A stretch of 64,000 nucleotides of DNA from assembly GCA_036570425.1 (NCBI GenBank), contig DATCYF010000006.1, positions 1-64,000 of the forward strand. Reading direction: 5' to 3'. Positions 42,016 to 51,200 of this stretch are shown here, piece after piece. The notes under the pieces were generated by a model that worked only from the letters and a program-made list of their open reading frames with translations, was not told where the DNA came from and did no database searches. The first letter of the stretch is position 1, and each line of letters starts with the position of its first letter. The translations under genes and the position numbers were made by a program. Source of the stretch: Rhizorhapis sp036570425. Its GTDB lineage: Bacteria; Pseudomonadota; Alphaproteobacteria; Sphingomonadales; Sphingomonadaceae.

Positions 42016-43229
42016 TGATGTCAGGGGGCGAAATGACGAATATGGCGGTCCGGTCCCGCTGGCCGCTATATGAAGATGATGAAATCTCCGCCGTGTCGGA
42101 TGTGCTGCGCAGCGGTCGCGTGAATTCTCTGGTTCATGGCGACAAGTGCCGTGCCTTCGAAACAGCGTTCGCCAATTTTTGTGGCATGCCGCACGCCATA
42201 TCGCTCGCCAACGGGACGCTGGCTCTGGAATTGGCGCTCCGGGCGCTGGGCGTTGGGCCGGGCGATGAAGTGATTGTGCCCGCGCGCAGCTTTTTTGCAT
42301 CGGCAAGCTGCGTGGTCGCGGCCGGGGCGACGCCTGTTTTCGCGGATGTCGATCTGGTCAGCCAGAATATCGATCCCGATTCGGTCCGGGCTATGCTGAC
42401 GCCCCGGACAAAGGCGGTTATCTGCGTTCATCTGGCGGGATGGCCCTGCAACATGGACGCATTGACGGAGATTTGCGGACAACACCGCCTTTTCCTGATC
42501 GAGGATTGCGCACAGGCGCATGGTGCGGTCTGGAAAGGACAGATGGCAGGGTCCTTTGGTGATGCCGCCGCCTTTTCCTTCTGCACCGACAAGATCATGT
42601 CCACGGGCGGAGAGGGTGGCATGCTGTTGCTGCGCGATGCCGGGGCGTGGGCGCGCGCCTGGTCCTGGAAAGATCATGGCAAGAATCCGCACAAGGTCAT
42701 GAACCCGTTGCCCGGCAACAGCTTCCGCTGGCTGCATGACGGCTTTGGCAGCAATTACCGGATGACCGAAATGCAGGCGGCAATCGGCTTGGTTCAGCTT
42801 GAAAAACTGCCCGGTTGGCTGTCACGGCGGCGGCGCAACGCTGCCCTTCTCGATTCGTTGCTGGCTGATGCGCCCATGCTCCGCCTCGCGATCCCGCCGG
42901 AGCATGTTGGCCATGCAAGGTATAAATATTATGCCTTCCTCGATCCGGCGCAGGTGCCCCAAGGACGGGTGCGCGACGATCTTGTCGCCGCCATGACGGC
43001 GCTGAACATGCCTTGCGCCAGCGGGTCCTGTCCTGAAATCTATAGGGAGGATGCGTTTACGACATCCTCCACCCGCCCAGGCCGTCGCCTGCCGAAGGCG
43101 AAGGCGCTCGGTGAGACGAGCCTGATGCTGCCGGTGGATCATACGTTCGATGATCAGGCCATGCGCCGCTTGGGCGAAACGCTCTGCTCGGTTCTTTCAA
43201 GCTGGACCGGAAAGGCGCAGGCGGCATGA
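42015..43229 (+). CDS. PLP-dependent sugar aminotransferase (DegT/DnrJ/EryC1/StrS)
   Basis: A 404-residue enzyme of the sugar aminotransferase family, expected to convert the 4-keto product of the upstream dehydratase into a 4-amino-4,6-dideoxy sugar (PglE-like). The PLP Lys lies in FSFCTDKIMSTGGEGG (about residue 194), with the cofactor-holding LIEDCAQAHG (about 160-169) and NYRMTEMQAAIG (about 247-258). The stop overlaps the sulfotransferase start (ATGA). Confidence 0.92.
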   Translation: MMSGGEMTNMAVRSRWPLYEDDEISAVSDVLRSGRVNSLVHGDKCRAFETAFANFCGMPHAISLANGTLALELALRALGVGPGDEVIVPARSFFASASCVVAAGATPVFADVDLVSQNIDPDSVRAMLTPRTKAVICVHLAGWPCNMDALTEICGQHRLFLIEDCAQAHGAVWKGQMAGSFGDAAAFSFCTDKIMSTGGEGGMLLLRDAGAWARAWSWKDHGKNPHKVMNPLPGNSFRWLHDGFGSNYRMTEMQAAIGLVQLEKLPGWLSRRRRNAALLDSLLADAPMLRLAIPPEHVGHARYKYYAFLDPAQVPQGRVRDDLVAAMTALNMPCASGSCPEIYREDAFTTSSTRPGRRLPKAKALGETSLMLPVDHTFDDQAMRRLGETLCSVLSSWTGKAQAA

Positions 43230-44068
43230 AGGGACACACACTTCCGCGGTTCATCATCTTTGGCGCGGTCAAGGCGGCGACGACATGGCTCACATACCAA
43301 TTACAGCAGAATCCCGCAGTATACCTGCCCGATCCTGAGCCTCACTATTTCAGCAGCGAATTTCATCGGGGACTCTCCTGGTATGGCGAGTTCTTTCGCG
43401 GCGCTGCGCCCGGCCAATTGCCGGGAGAAAAATCGGCGGACTATCTGGCACATCCCGATGCGGCCCGGCGCATCGCGGATCTGCTGCCCGACATCCCTTT
43501 GGTCGTGCAGCTTCGGAATCCCGTCGACCGGGCCTATTCTGATTATCGGATGCTCTACCGTCGCGGAACGGTCAGGGGGCGACCGGAGGATTATCTGATC
43601 CGTTCAACGACCCCAATGCCGCGTTTTCTGGATGACGGGCTCTATTTTGAGCACCTGAAGCGCTGGCTCGACTACTTTCCGCGCCGCCAGATCAAGGTTT
43701 TTCTCTATGAAGATGTGCGTGAGCGCCCTGCTTGGGTCATGGAGGAGGTCTGCGCCCATATCCGTGCGCCATTCCATTTTGCGGAGCAACTGGAGCATGA
43801 GCGGGTAAATGACGGATCGGCGCATTTCCTTCCGCTTCCCATGCGTAAACTATTGAGTCCACTCAAGGATGCGGTCAAGCCTATACGCGGTCATCCCTTG
43901 TTCGAGAGGGCGCGGAGCGTTGTGGCGCGACCGGTGCGTTATCCTCCGCTATCCCCCACCTTACGGGCGCATATGGAGGAATATTATGCGCGGGATGTTG
44001 AATGTTTGAGTACACTGATCGGCCGGGACCTGCGGCATTGGCAGGCCTCAGCGCGCAAGGCCGCCTGA
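43226..44068 (+). CDS. Sulfotransferase (PAPS-dependent, carbohydrate type)
   Basis: A 280-residue cytoplasmic protein with the PAPS signatures of the Sulfotransfer_1 family: 5'-phosphosulfate loop FGAVKAATTWLTYQL (about 12-26) and the 3'-phosphate region LRNPVDRAYSDYRM (about 97-110). The middle shows GEKSADYL, typical of heparan NDST-like bacterial members. It lies inside the EPS run between an aminotransferase and a glycosyltransferase with four-base overlap, so it likely adds sulfate to the EPS repeat. Confidence 0.86.
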   Translation: MKGHTLPRFIIFGAVKAATTWLTYQLQQNPAVYLPDPEPHYFSSEFHRGLSWYGEFFRGAAPGQLPGEKSADYLAHPDAARRIADLLPDIPLVVQLRNPVDRAYSDYRMLYRRGTVRGRPEDYLIRSTTPMPRFLDDGLYFEHLKRWLDYFPRRQIKVFLYEDVRERPAWVMEEVCAHIRAPFHFAEQLEHERVNDGSAHFLPLPMRKLLSPLKDAVKPIRGHPLFERARSVVARPVRYPPLSPTLRAHMEEYYARDVECLSTLIGRDLRHWQASARKAA

Positions 44069-44092
44069 CAGACAGGCCGCCAAGGGGGTGAG

Positions 44093-45271
44093 ATGCACGT
44101 CTGCTCGATCATCACGTCCTACACGGCAGGCGGGGCGGAGGTGCTTGCCGCCAATCTGTCCGCTGCCTTTGTGGAGGCTGGGCACCGCTCTACCATGCTC
44201 GCGCTGTGCGACGCGGCGACTATTGGCAATCCGCTGGATTATGAAGCTGTGTTCAAGCAGCGCGTGAGTGATGCGGGCAGCGAAGCCCTATCGCTGAGGC
44301 TGACGAATCGTCGCAATGTCCTGACTGGCGCGTTGGCCATGCGCCGGGTGATAAGGGATATGGAGCCGGACATCATTCATGTCCACACGGCGCAGGCGCT
44401 TCTCCTGCTTCTGTTCGCCGGAGTGCGGCGGCCCGTGGTCTATACACACCATAACATCCGCTGCAATTTTCCCTTATGGCTGTTCCGGGCATTCGACCGG
44501 ATCACCGGTAGCTATATCGCCATTGGCGATGCGTGCAGGTCATTGCTGGAGGAGGCGGTGCGAAGGCCCGTTATCCTCATCCGCAACGGCGTTCCGGCTA
44601 CATTTTCGCGGGCGACGCCGCGCAAGGCTCCAAGGCGCGATCCGGTGTTGCTCAGCGCAGGGGCTCTGACGCCACAAAAGGATTATGCCACATTGATCCG
44701 TGCGGCGGCGATCGTGGTGCGGGAAATGGCATCCAGTGATCGGCATCCCCGTTTTCGCATTGCAGGAGATGGCACGGAGATGGAGGCGCTGCGGGCCCTC
44801 ATCGGCGAACTGGGGCTTGGCGCAAATATTGAATTGCTGGGCACCCGGCGAGACGTGCCGGAATTGATGCGCGAATCGGATCTGATGGTGAACAGCTCGC
44901 TATTTGAAGGTTTGCCGATTGCGCTCATCGAAGCGGCCATGTCCGCGCTCCCCGTTGTCGCCACTGATGTGGGAGGGAGCGGAGAGATTGTGGCGCCTGA
45001 CGTCAATGGCCTGCTCGTGCCGCCGGGTGATCCGAAAGCACTGGCCCGAGCCATTCTCGCCATTTTGCGGGACGAAGACCGTTATGCCGCTATGTCGAAG
45101 GCGTCGGCCGAAAGATCCCGCGCCTTCTCTCTGGAAAGCTGCGCCCGAGCGCATATGAAACTCTATGCCAAGCTGTGTCTCTCGCCTTCCCGTGTAGATA
45201 TACCTCAAAAGGCGGGGTTCCGTATCCTTTCGGATAGGCATGTCCGCCGAAAGATCAGCCGCGGGATTTAA
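44093..45271 (+). CDS. Glycosyltransferase family 4
   Basis: A 392-residue GT-B enzyme. N-terminal CSIITSYTAGGAEVLAANL (about 3-21) is a typical GT4 start, THHNIRCNFP lies in the acceptor half, and the donor half has LSAGALTPQKDY, RIAGDGTEMEAL and the EX7E motif SLFEGLPIALIEAAMSALPV (about 266-285). A GGGGGTGAG motif is upstream of the ATG. It adds one sugar to the EPS repeat; the sugar is unknown. Confidence 0.9.
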   Translation: MHVCSIITSYTAGGAEVLAANLSAAFVEAGHRSTMLALCDAATIGNPLDYEAVFKQRVSDAGSEALSLRLTNRRNVLTGALAMRRVIRDMEPDIIHVHTAQALLLLLFAGVRRPVVYTHHNIRCNFPLWLFRAFDRITGSYIAIGDACRSLLEEAVRRPVILIRNGVPATFSRATPRKAPRRDPVLLSAGALTPQKDYATLIRAAAIVVREMASSDRHPRFRIAGDGTEMEALRALIGELGLGANIELLGTRRDVPELMRESDLMVNSSLFEGLPIALIEAAMSALPVVATDVGGSGEIVAPDVNGLLVPPGDPKALARAILAILRDEDRYAAMSKASAERSRAFSLESCARAHMKLYAKLCLSPSRVDIPQKAGFRILSDRHVRRKISRGI

Positions 45272-45394
45272 TGTCTATGCCCATGCGAGCACATACTATC
45301 GAAGCAGATACCGATTAGAACGGTCTCGAACCGAAGCGGCGGAGCAGGATGGCCCCGGAGCTGCGGGCTGAATACTTTTGGTCAGGCAGGTTTT

Positions 45395-46669
45395 ATGGCC
45401 GGCAATCCGCCGACTCTTCCAATGACGCAGGGCTATGACGCGCCCTATCGCTTTTTGGTCAACAGAATGGCGTTTGTGGCGCTGGGCCTGGGTGTATTCT
45501 TCTCCAGCTTCAATACGTGGCGGGTGTCGGAACAGAATATCACCCTGAGCGACGTCATGTTCATGATTGCAGCCATGATGCTCATCGCGATCGGCCGGAT
45601 CAACCTGTCCCCATTTCGCGAACTGACCGTTTTATGGTTCAGTGGACTGGCTCTGTTCATGTTGGGTCTGTTCTTCAGCAGCATGCTTGTCGGCATCCTT
45701 GACCGATGGATCATCGTGGCAGGGCAATATATGTTTGCCTATCTGCTGCTGCCGTTGATCTTCATGGCGCAGGAACGGCAGCATATACGATCGCTTCTGA
45801 AGATTTTCATTTTCGCCGCTTTTGCCATTGAACTGGTCGGCGTGATCGTTGCCACGACGTTAAGCTATGCCGAGGCGCATGCCATGCTGGGCGGGGAGTT
45901 TCTCGCTGGCAACGGCAGGCTGGGGAGCTTTGCTGGCGAATCCAACAGGAACGCCCTGCTTGTCGCATCGACCCTGCCCATGGTCGCTTACGCCATGCGC
46001 ACGCGGCTATTGCCCCTTGTCCTGGCGGTTCCAATCCTGGTCATGCTCTTATGGGGTCTTGTCCTGAGTGCATCGTTCACCGGATTTATCGGAGCTGTAG
46101 GTGCCTTGGCGATATTTTTCGTGATCGGTGGCATTCGCCCATCGCCCAAGATCATCGCCCTCATGGCCGCGGTAGTAGCTGTGCTATACATGAGCGGCTA
46201 TCAGCTCCCCACGGTTTTTCAGGATCGGGTAGCAAATGCCCTCGAGACGGGAAATCTGGATGATGCAGGGACGTTCACTGACCGGGCCAAGCTGATCAGC
46301 GATGCGTGGGCGCTTTCGGAACATACCATATTTGCCGGCCTCGGCGTTGATCGTTTCCGCGTGTGGCATCCCTCGGGGCAGCCCGTTCATAACATGTATC
46401 TCCTTATCCTGACTGAAGGTGGCGTGGCGGCTCTGATCGGCTGGCTGATAATCATATTGGTGCTGCTTGTTCTGCCATTGCCTGTGTTGCGGCGGCAGCG
46501 GACAGAAGGGGCCCTCTGTTATGCGGTGCTGTTCGTCTTCCTGTTATTCACCATGGCAAGTCCGCACATGTTTGCCCGGTTCTGGGTCGTCACCCTGATG
46601 TTGCCGCTTGGTCTCATTCTGCCGCCAGTGGCTACGCTCAACGCCCGCCGAAGCAACGGCAGGGCATGA
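45395..46669 (+). CDS. O-antigen ligase/polymerase family protein (Wzy-like)
   Basis: A 424-residue inner-membrane protein with about 11-12 helices and one larger periplasmic loop (about 280-335) holding FTDRAKLISDAW and PVHNMYLLILTEGG, the Wzy_C/WaaL-type signature near the active site. With a flippase, OPX protein and kinase in the locus, a polymerase role is more likely than LPS ligase. Its stop overlaps the start of the lyase-like lipoprotein gene (ATGA), so the two are translated together. Confidence 0.86.
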   Translation: MAGNPPTLPMTQGYDAPYRFLVNRMAFVALGLGVFFSSFNTWRVSEQNITLSDVMFMIAAMMLIAIGRINLSPFRELTVLWFSGLALFMLGLFFSSMLVGILDRWIIVAGQYMFAYLLLPLIFMAQERQHIRSLLKIFIFAAFAIELVGVIVATTLSYAEAHAMLGGEFLAGNGRLGSFAGESNRNALLVASTLPMVAYAMRTRLLPLVLAVPILVMLLWGLVLSASFTGFIGAVGALAIFFVIGGIRPSPKIIALMAAVVAVLYMSGYQLPTVFQDRVANALETGNLDDAGTFTDRAKLISDAWALSEHTIFAGLGVDRFRVWHPSGQPVHNMYLLILTEGGVAALIGWLIIILVLLVLPLPVLRRQRTEGALCYAVLFVFLLFTMASPHMFARFWVVTLMLPLGLILPPVATLNARRSNGRA

Positions 46670-48042
46670 GACACGGGGCGTTACATCCTTTACGGCTGGC
46701 CCGGCGTGCATCGGCTGTGCTTCTGCTTTCCGCCAGCATAAGCGCCTGTTCGGGCGCTGAGCCTCCCGTCCCGCTCGACAGGCTTGACGCGGTTTCGCCT
46801 CCCGCTTCACCCGCCTTCCCCGGCGCGATCGGATATGGCGCGGGAAGCAAGGGGGGCCGCGGCGGCCGCATTCTGTTCGTCACCAGTCTGGCGGATAATG
46901 GGCCAGGCACCTATCGCGCCTGCGTAGAGGCGAGCGGACCGCGCATCTGCATCTTTCGCGTGTCCGGACTGATCCGTTTCACCGGCCGTCCGCCCGTAAT
47001 CCGCAATCCCTATCTGACCATAGCCGGCCAAACCGCACCCGGAGGCGGCGTCACACTTGCCCATTCGGGCGGCGCGGACGGTGTCACGCCTGTCATCATC
47101 AAAAAGACGCATGACGTCGTCGTTCGGCATATCCGTGTGCGGATCGATCGTCCTGGAATCGAAAAAGGCGCAAGCGACGCCTTCACCATAGAGGACAGCC
47201 GCGATGTCATTTTGGACCACGTAAGCGGAAGCTGGGCCGCTGACGAACTCGTCAATCCCTATGGCGACAACGATAATATCACCATCAGCTGGTCGCTTTT
47301 TGCGGAAGGCATTCCCCGGCATGACAAATGTGCGCTTTTGGGCGGCGATCCCAAGGGGCCGCAGCATCTCAGTTTCGTCGGCAATCTGTGCGCACATAAT
47401 GGCGACCGCAATCCTGACGTTAACTTCCGGCCGGGCTCCTGTGTCGAGGTCATCAACAATATATTTTACAATGCCCAGTCACAATTTACCGAAATTTGGG
47501 AAAGCTATGGCGGGACACCGGTTTCTGTGGTGGGCAATGTCATGCGCGCGGGGCCAAGCACCAGTTCGATGGCTGTCGGCATAGATCATGAAATAATCGG
47601 ATCGACCGGGAAGGCGCGGCTTTATGCCTCTGACAATCTGTTTCAGGGCAATTTCCGCTATTTGGCCGACGATCTGGACCAGATCAGCGTTGGCAGTCCG
47701 CCCTGCCCCTTAACTGTGAAGCCGGTTTCATCGGAAGAAGCCTATGCCAAGGTGCTGCAAGCGGCGGGCGCTTTCCCGCGCGATTCTTTTGACACTCGGA
47801 TCGTGTCGGAGGTGAAGGCGCGAGACGGCCATATAAAAAAGCAGGCAGGGACCATCGATATTCAGAAGAATTCGGAGCCGCCCTATCCTGATGCCGATGG
47901 AGACGGGATGGACGACGATTGGGAAGCTGCAAATGGCGTTGATCCTGGCAAGGCGGATAGCTGGCAGGACGCAAATGGAGACGGCGTCAGCAACCTGGAA
48001 GCCTTTCTCGATTTCCTTCATCGCAGAAAACTGACCGTTTGA
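46666..48042 (+). CDS. Pectate lyase-like lipoprotein, right-handed beta-helix
   Basis: A 458-residue exported protein. Signal peptide with lipobox SISAC (Cys28). The middle (about 50-345) is a parallel beta-helix of the polysaccharide lyase 1 kind, with blocks AIGYGAGSKGGRGGRI, TIAGQTAPGGGVTL, RHIRVRI and SGSWAADELVNPYGDNDNIT. The tail has DADGDGMDDDWEAANG and DANGDGVSNLEAFL, calcium-binding repeats of the thrombospondin type-3/dockerin kind. In context, it may shorten or release the EPS as it leaves the cell. A uronate-containing target fits the nearby UDP-GlcA epimerase. Substrate is inferred. Confidence 0.86.
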   Translation: MRHGALHPLRLARRASAVLLLSASISACSGAEPPVPLDRLDAVSPPASPAFPGAIGYGAGSKGGRGGRILFVTSLADNGPGTYRACVEASGPRICIFRVSGLIRFTGRPPVIRNPYLTIAGQTAPGGGVTLAHSGGADGVTPVIIKKTHDVVVRHIRVRIDRPGIEKGASDAFTIEDSRDVILDHVSGSWAADELVNPYGDNDNITISWSLFAEGIPRHDKCALLGGDPKGPQHLSFVGNLCAHNGDRNPDVNFRPGSCVEVINNIFYNAQSQFTEIWESYGGTPVSVVGNVMRAGPSTSSMAVGIDHEIIGSTGKARLYASDNLFQGNFRYLADDLDQISVGSPPCPLTVKPVSSEEAYAKVLQAAGAFPRDSFDTRIVSEVKARDGHIKKQAGTIDIQKNSEPPYPDADGDGMDDDWEAANGVDPGKADSWQDANGDGVSNLEAFLDFLHRRKLTV

Positions 48043-48148
48043 GGCATCCGAAGGGTCTGTTGCATTGACCGGAATTGTCAAAGCGGTGAATACAACCTTT
48101 GGATAGTATCAGTATGAATTTTGAGCAGCACTTTTCAGGGAGACCACT

Positions 48149-48718
48149 ATGAAAGAACTGGGGCGGCTATGCCAAATGATGATGCTCGCGGCGGCATGTC
48201 TTCTGTCCGGTTGCGCAGGTGGCGCTGATCTTCCTCTGCTGCCGCGCGCTGAGGCAGGACAATATCGGTTGGATGCTGGTGATGAGGTAAGAATTTCGGC
48301 CTATGGCCTTGATGCCCTTACGAACAGCTATCTGGTTAGCGATACAGGATTTGTCTCGCTTCCTCTCATTGGCAATATACCGGCCAAGGGCAAGACTGTT
48401 GGGGAATTGCAGGATCAGATTACGAAAATCCTGCTGGACCAACAGATATTGCGCTCCCCCAGCGTCAATGTGCAGGTCACAAAATACCGGCCGTTCTATA
48501 TCATGGGAGAAGTCGCGAAACCCGGCGAATATCCCTATCGTCCCGGCATGACGGTTCTTACGGCCGTGTCGACGGCGGGTGGCTATACTTTCCGCGCTGA
48601 TCAGGATAGCACCACGGTCACAAGGCAGATCGAGGGCCGCAGCATTACCGGGCGAGCGAGCGAAAGCGCGCCGATACAGCCAGGCGACACGATCCGCATA
48701 AGGGAAAGCTGGTTCTAG
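48149..48718 (+). CDS. Polysaccharide export lipoprotein (OPX, Wza-like, short)
   Basis: A 189-residue outer polysaccharide export protein. Lipobox LLSGC places lipid on Cys22. The Poly_export domain YRLDAGDEVRISAYGLDAL (about 38-56) and one SLBB domain (FYIMGEVAKPGEYPYRPGMT, about 116-135) follow. It is about half the length of E. coli Wza and has no C-terminal membrane helix, so it likely sits on the periplasmic side and works with the barrel protein encoded 13 bp downstream. A small inverted repeat (48079-48101) lies in its 106-bp upstream region, and AGGGAGA precedes the ATG. Confidence 0.92.
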   Translation: MKELGRLCQMMMLAAACLLSGCAGGADLPLLPRAEAGQYRLDAGDEVRISAYGLDALTNSYLVSDTGFVSLPLIGNIPAKGKTVGELQDQITKILLDQQILRSPSVNVQVTKYRPFYIMGEVAKPGEYPYRPGMTVLTAVSTAGGYTFRADQDSTTVTRQIEGRSITGRASESAPIQPGDTIRIRESWF

Positions 48719-48731
48719 GGGGATAGAAGGC

Positions 48732-49988
48732 ATGCAAAGGCAAATGGGGAAGGGCGCCCTTTATTTCTGGCCAGTGATGGCCGCCCTTGGCGGGGTAATA
48801 TCCGCGGCGCCTGCCTTTGCGCAGAACGCTGACAAGATCCGCCTTAAATCGGTGCTCGACCTCCCCCGGGAGGGATATGAACCCCGTACGTTACACGCGG
48901 GCAACATCATTATTCGGCCGGAAATGGATGTTCGCGGCGAATATGACAGCAACATCTATGCGGATGAGACGGACGAGGTCGACGATTTCGTCCTCGTTGC
49001 CGCGCCACGGGTCCGCTTTGACCTCAACAATGACCTGCTGAAATGGAGGACCGACGCCTTTGCCACGCTTCGCCGCCATGCCGACAAAACGAGCGAAAAC
49101 AGCACCGCTTTCGGCGCGACGACGGACATCACCTTGCGTCCGTCGGCTATGTCCACTCTGGGCGGCGGCTTGGGATTTGAACGTCAAGTCGAAGATCGCG
49201 GCGATCCTGAATCGCGAACGCTGACTGACATCGGGCCTCGCCGACTCAATGATTTCTCCGGCAATGCCTTTTATCGGCTGACGGGGGCAAGGCTGGGCGT
49301 GCAGGCAAGCGGTGAGGTGCACAAGCTGAATTATCTCCGATCGCTGGATGATGAGCGCGACTACACCAGCTATCGTGGCGCGCTACGGGGCTTCTACCGT
49401 ATGTCGCCCCTCATCAACCTGTATGTGCAGGGCTACGTCAACCGGCGCGATTTCCGGCAAGCTGCTGATGATGCGGGTGTAAATCGCGATGCGTCGACCT
49501 TTGGCGGCACCGTTGGCGCGGAGTTTGATCCTGGCGGCAAGCTGCGCGGGGAATTGAACGTGGGCGTCTTCCGCTTCGATCCGAAGGATCGGACCTTAAA
49601 GCCTTATACCGGCCTCCAGTTCGCAGCGGCGATGTCCTATGCGATCCGGCCGCGCACGGCAATTACCCTGGATGCTTTCCGCGGCGATGTCGCGACTGTT
49701 CGCACCGGGGCGCTGGCGCGGACCGATACGCGGATCGGCATCGGCGTTCAGCAGGAAGTGCGGCATAACCTGCTCTTCAATGCCGGTCTTTCCTGGCGAC
49801 AAACCGATTATCGCGGCACAAGCGATCAGACCCAACGGATATGGGGCGGCAATGTCGAGGCGGAATATCTGTTGAACCGTCACCTCTCGATCGCCGCCAT
49901 GGGATGGTACAAGCACCGCAACAGCGATGCGCCCGACGAAGATTATGAACGTTTCCGTGCGGGGCTGGAGCTTCGCTTCAAATATTGA
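48732..49988 (+). CDS. Outer-membrane beta-barrel protein of the EPS export system (BBP2-like)
   Basis: A 418-residue exported protein, signal peptide ending AFA (about 30). The rest shows alternating amphipathic strands, many Tyr and Arg, a DVRGEYDSNIYADE start to the barrel and a C-terminal aromatic residue (LELRFKY), as in outer-membrane proteins. This type of putative porin (BBP2 family) is found next to short OPX genes in alphaproteobacterial EPS loci, where it may form the outer-membrane pore that the short OPX protein lacks. Confidence 0.85.
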   Translation: MQRQMGKGALYFWPVMAALGGVISAAPAFAQNADKIRLKSVLDLPREGYEPRTLHAGNIIIRPEMDVRGEYDSNIYADETDEVDDFVLVAAPRVRFDLNNDLLKWRTDAFATLRRHADKTSENSTAFGATTDITLRPSAMSTLGGGLGFERQVEDRGDPESRTLTDIGPRRLNDFSGNAFYRLTGARLGVQASGEVHKLNYLRSLDDERDYTSYRGALRGFYRMSPLINLYVQGYVNRRDFRQAADDAGVNRDASTFGGTVGAEFDPGGKLRGELNVGVFRFDPKDRTLKPYTGLQFAAAMSYAIRPRTAITLDAFRGDVATVRTGALARTDTRIGIGVQQEVRHNLLFNAGLSWRQTDYRGTSDQTQRIWGGNVEAEYLLNRHLSIAAMGWYKHRNSDAPDEDYERFRAGLELRFKY

Positions 49989-50044
49989 TCTGTCGGACGG
50001 CTTAAGACTCGCAGCCGGCCGAATTCTGATGGAGGAATCGATCC

Positions 50045-51016
50045 ATGGCGATCATTGTGACCGGCGCTGCTGGCTTCATTGGCCACAGCGTGGCGCACCG
50101 GCTGCTGGACCGGGGCGAAGACGTCGTCGGGATAGATAATTTCAATGATTACTATGATCCATCGCTGAAGGATGCGCGCGCGGCGACCCTGAACGCTCGT
50201 CGTGGTTTCCGGATGGAACGCATCGACATTGCGGACGCGGAGCGCATGGCTGCGTTGGTGCAGGACAATCGGGTGCGGCGCATGATCCATCTCGCGGCGC
50301 AGGCGGGCGTGCGCTACAGCCTGGAAAACCCCTTCGCCTATGAACGCTCCAATCTCGCCGGGCATTTGTCCGTGCTGGAGGCATGCCGTCATGCCCCGGA
50401 TTTCGAGCATCTGGTCTATGCCTCATCCAGTTCCGTTTATGGCGACAAGCCCATGGGCGGCGAAGGCTTTACCGAGGACGAGCCCGCAGCCAGTCCCGTG
50501 TCCCTCTATGCGGCGACCAAACGCTCATGCGAACTGATGAGCGCGGCTTACGCAAATCTGTATGGCTTTCCGCAGACCGGCCTTCGCTTCTTCACCGTCT
50601 ACGGTCCGTGGGGCCGCCCGGACATGGCTTATTTCAGCTTCACGCGAAAGATCCTGGCCGGGGAATCGATCGAGGTTTACGGGCAGGGCCGCATGGCGCG
50701 CGACTTCACCTATATCGACGACATCGTTGATGGCGTGCTCGGCGCGCTCGACAATCCTCCGCCCGTGCGAAGCCAGCGCATATTGAACATCGGCGACAGT
50801 CATCCGGTGGGTTTGATGGAGATGATCTCCACCCTGGAAAAGGCGCTGGGGCGAACAGCGGAAAAGATCATGCGCCCGATGCAGCCAGGCGATGTCACAG
50901 CCACCTATGCCGACGTGTCGAAGCTCCACGCACTGACAGGCTATCGGCCAAAAGTGATGCTGGAGGAAGGCTTGCAACGCTTTGCCGTCTGGTATCGGGA
51001 CCATTACGGAACTTAA
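50045..51016 (+). CDS. UDP-glucuronate 4-epimerase-like NAD-dependent epimerase
   Basis: A 323-residue extended SDR. NAD motif VTGAAGFIGHSVAHRL (about 5-20), catalytic YAATK (about 155-159) with SSSSVYGD, and NFNDYYDPSLKDAR near 37-50, which is characteristic of the UDP-glucuronate 4-epimerases (LspL/GAE group). It makes UDP-galacturonate from UDP-glucuronate, predicting galacturonic acid in the EPS and matching the pectate-lyase-like gene upstream. Strong GGAGG motif upstream. Last gene of the EPS series. Confidence 0.88.
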   Translation: MAIIVTGAAGFIGHSVAHRLLDRGEDVVGIDNFNDYYDPSLKDARAATLNARRGFRMERIDIADAERMAALVQDNRVRRMIHLAAQAGVRYSLENPFAYERSNLAGHLSVLEACRHAPDFEHLVYASSSSVYGDKPMGGEGFTEDEPAASPVSLYAATKRSCELMSAAYANLYGFPQTGLRFFTVYGPWGRPDMAYFSFTRKILAGESIEVYGQGRMARDFTYIDDIVDGVLGALDNPPPVRSQRILNIGDSHPVGLMEMISTLEKALGRTAEKIMRPMQPGDVTATYADVSKLHALTGYRPKVMLEEGLQRFAVWYRDHYGT

Positions 51017-51200
51017 GGCTCCAGGCTGCGCCCTCTGCCGGAAAGCTACGCTGAAGCCGGCGATATGATCGCAGGCTATGGTTGATGACGAGCTATAGCC
51101 AAATATTCTCTTGGTCGGGCCGCCGGGGCAGAGGATAAGTGGCATCGGCAGAAGCAGGAATATCCAATGCGCCGAGAGCATGACCAAGGAGAGGAAAGCC

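Noticed and set aside
30440..51016. EPS locus as a known sphingan (gellan/welan) cluster
   Set aside because: The hallmark spn/gel genes, rhamnose synthesis set and their order are not present; the sulfotransferase, PglC-like transferase and lyase point to a different polymer.
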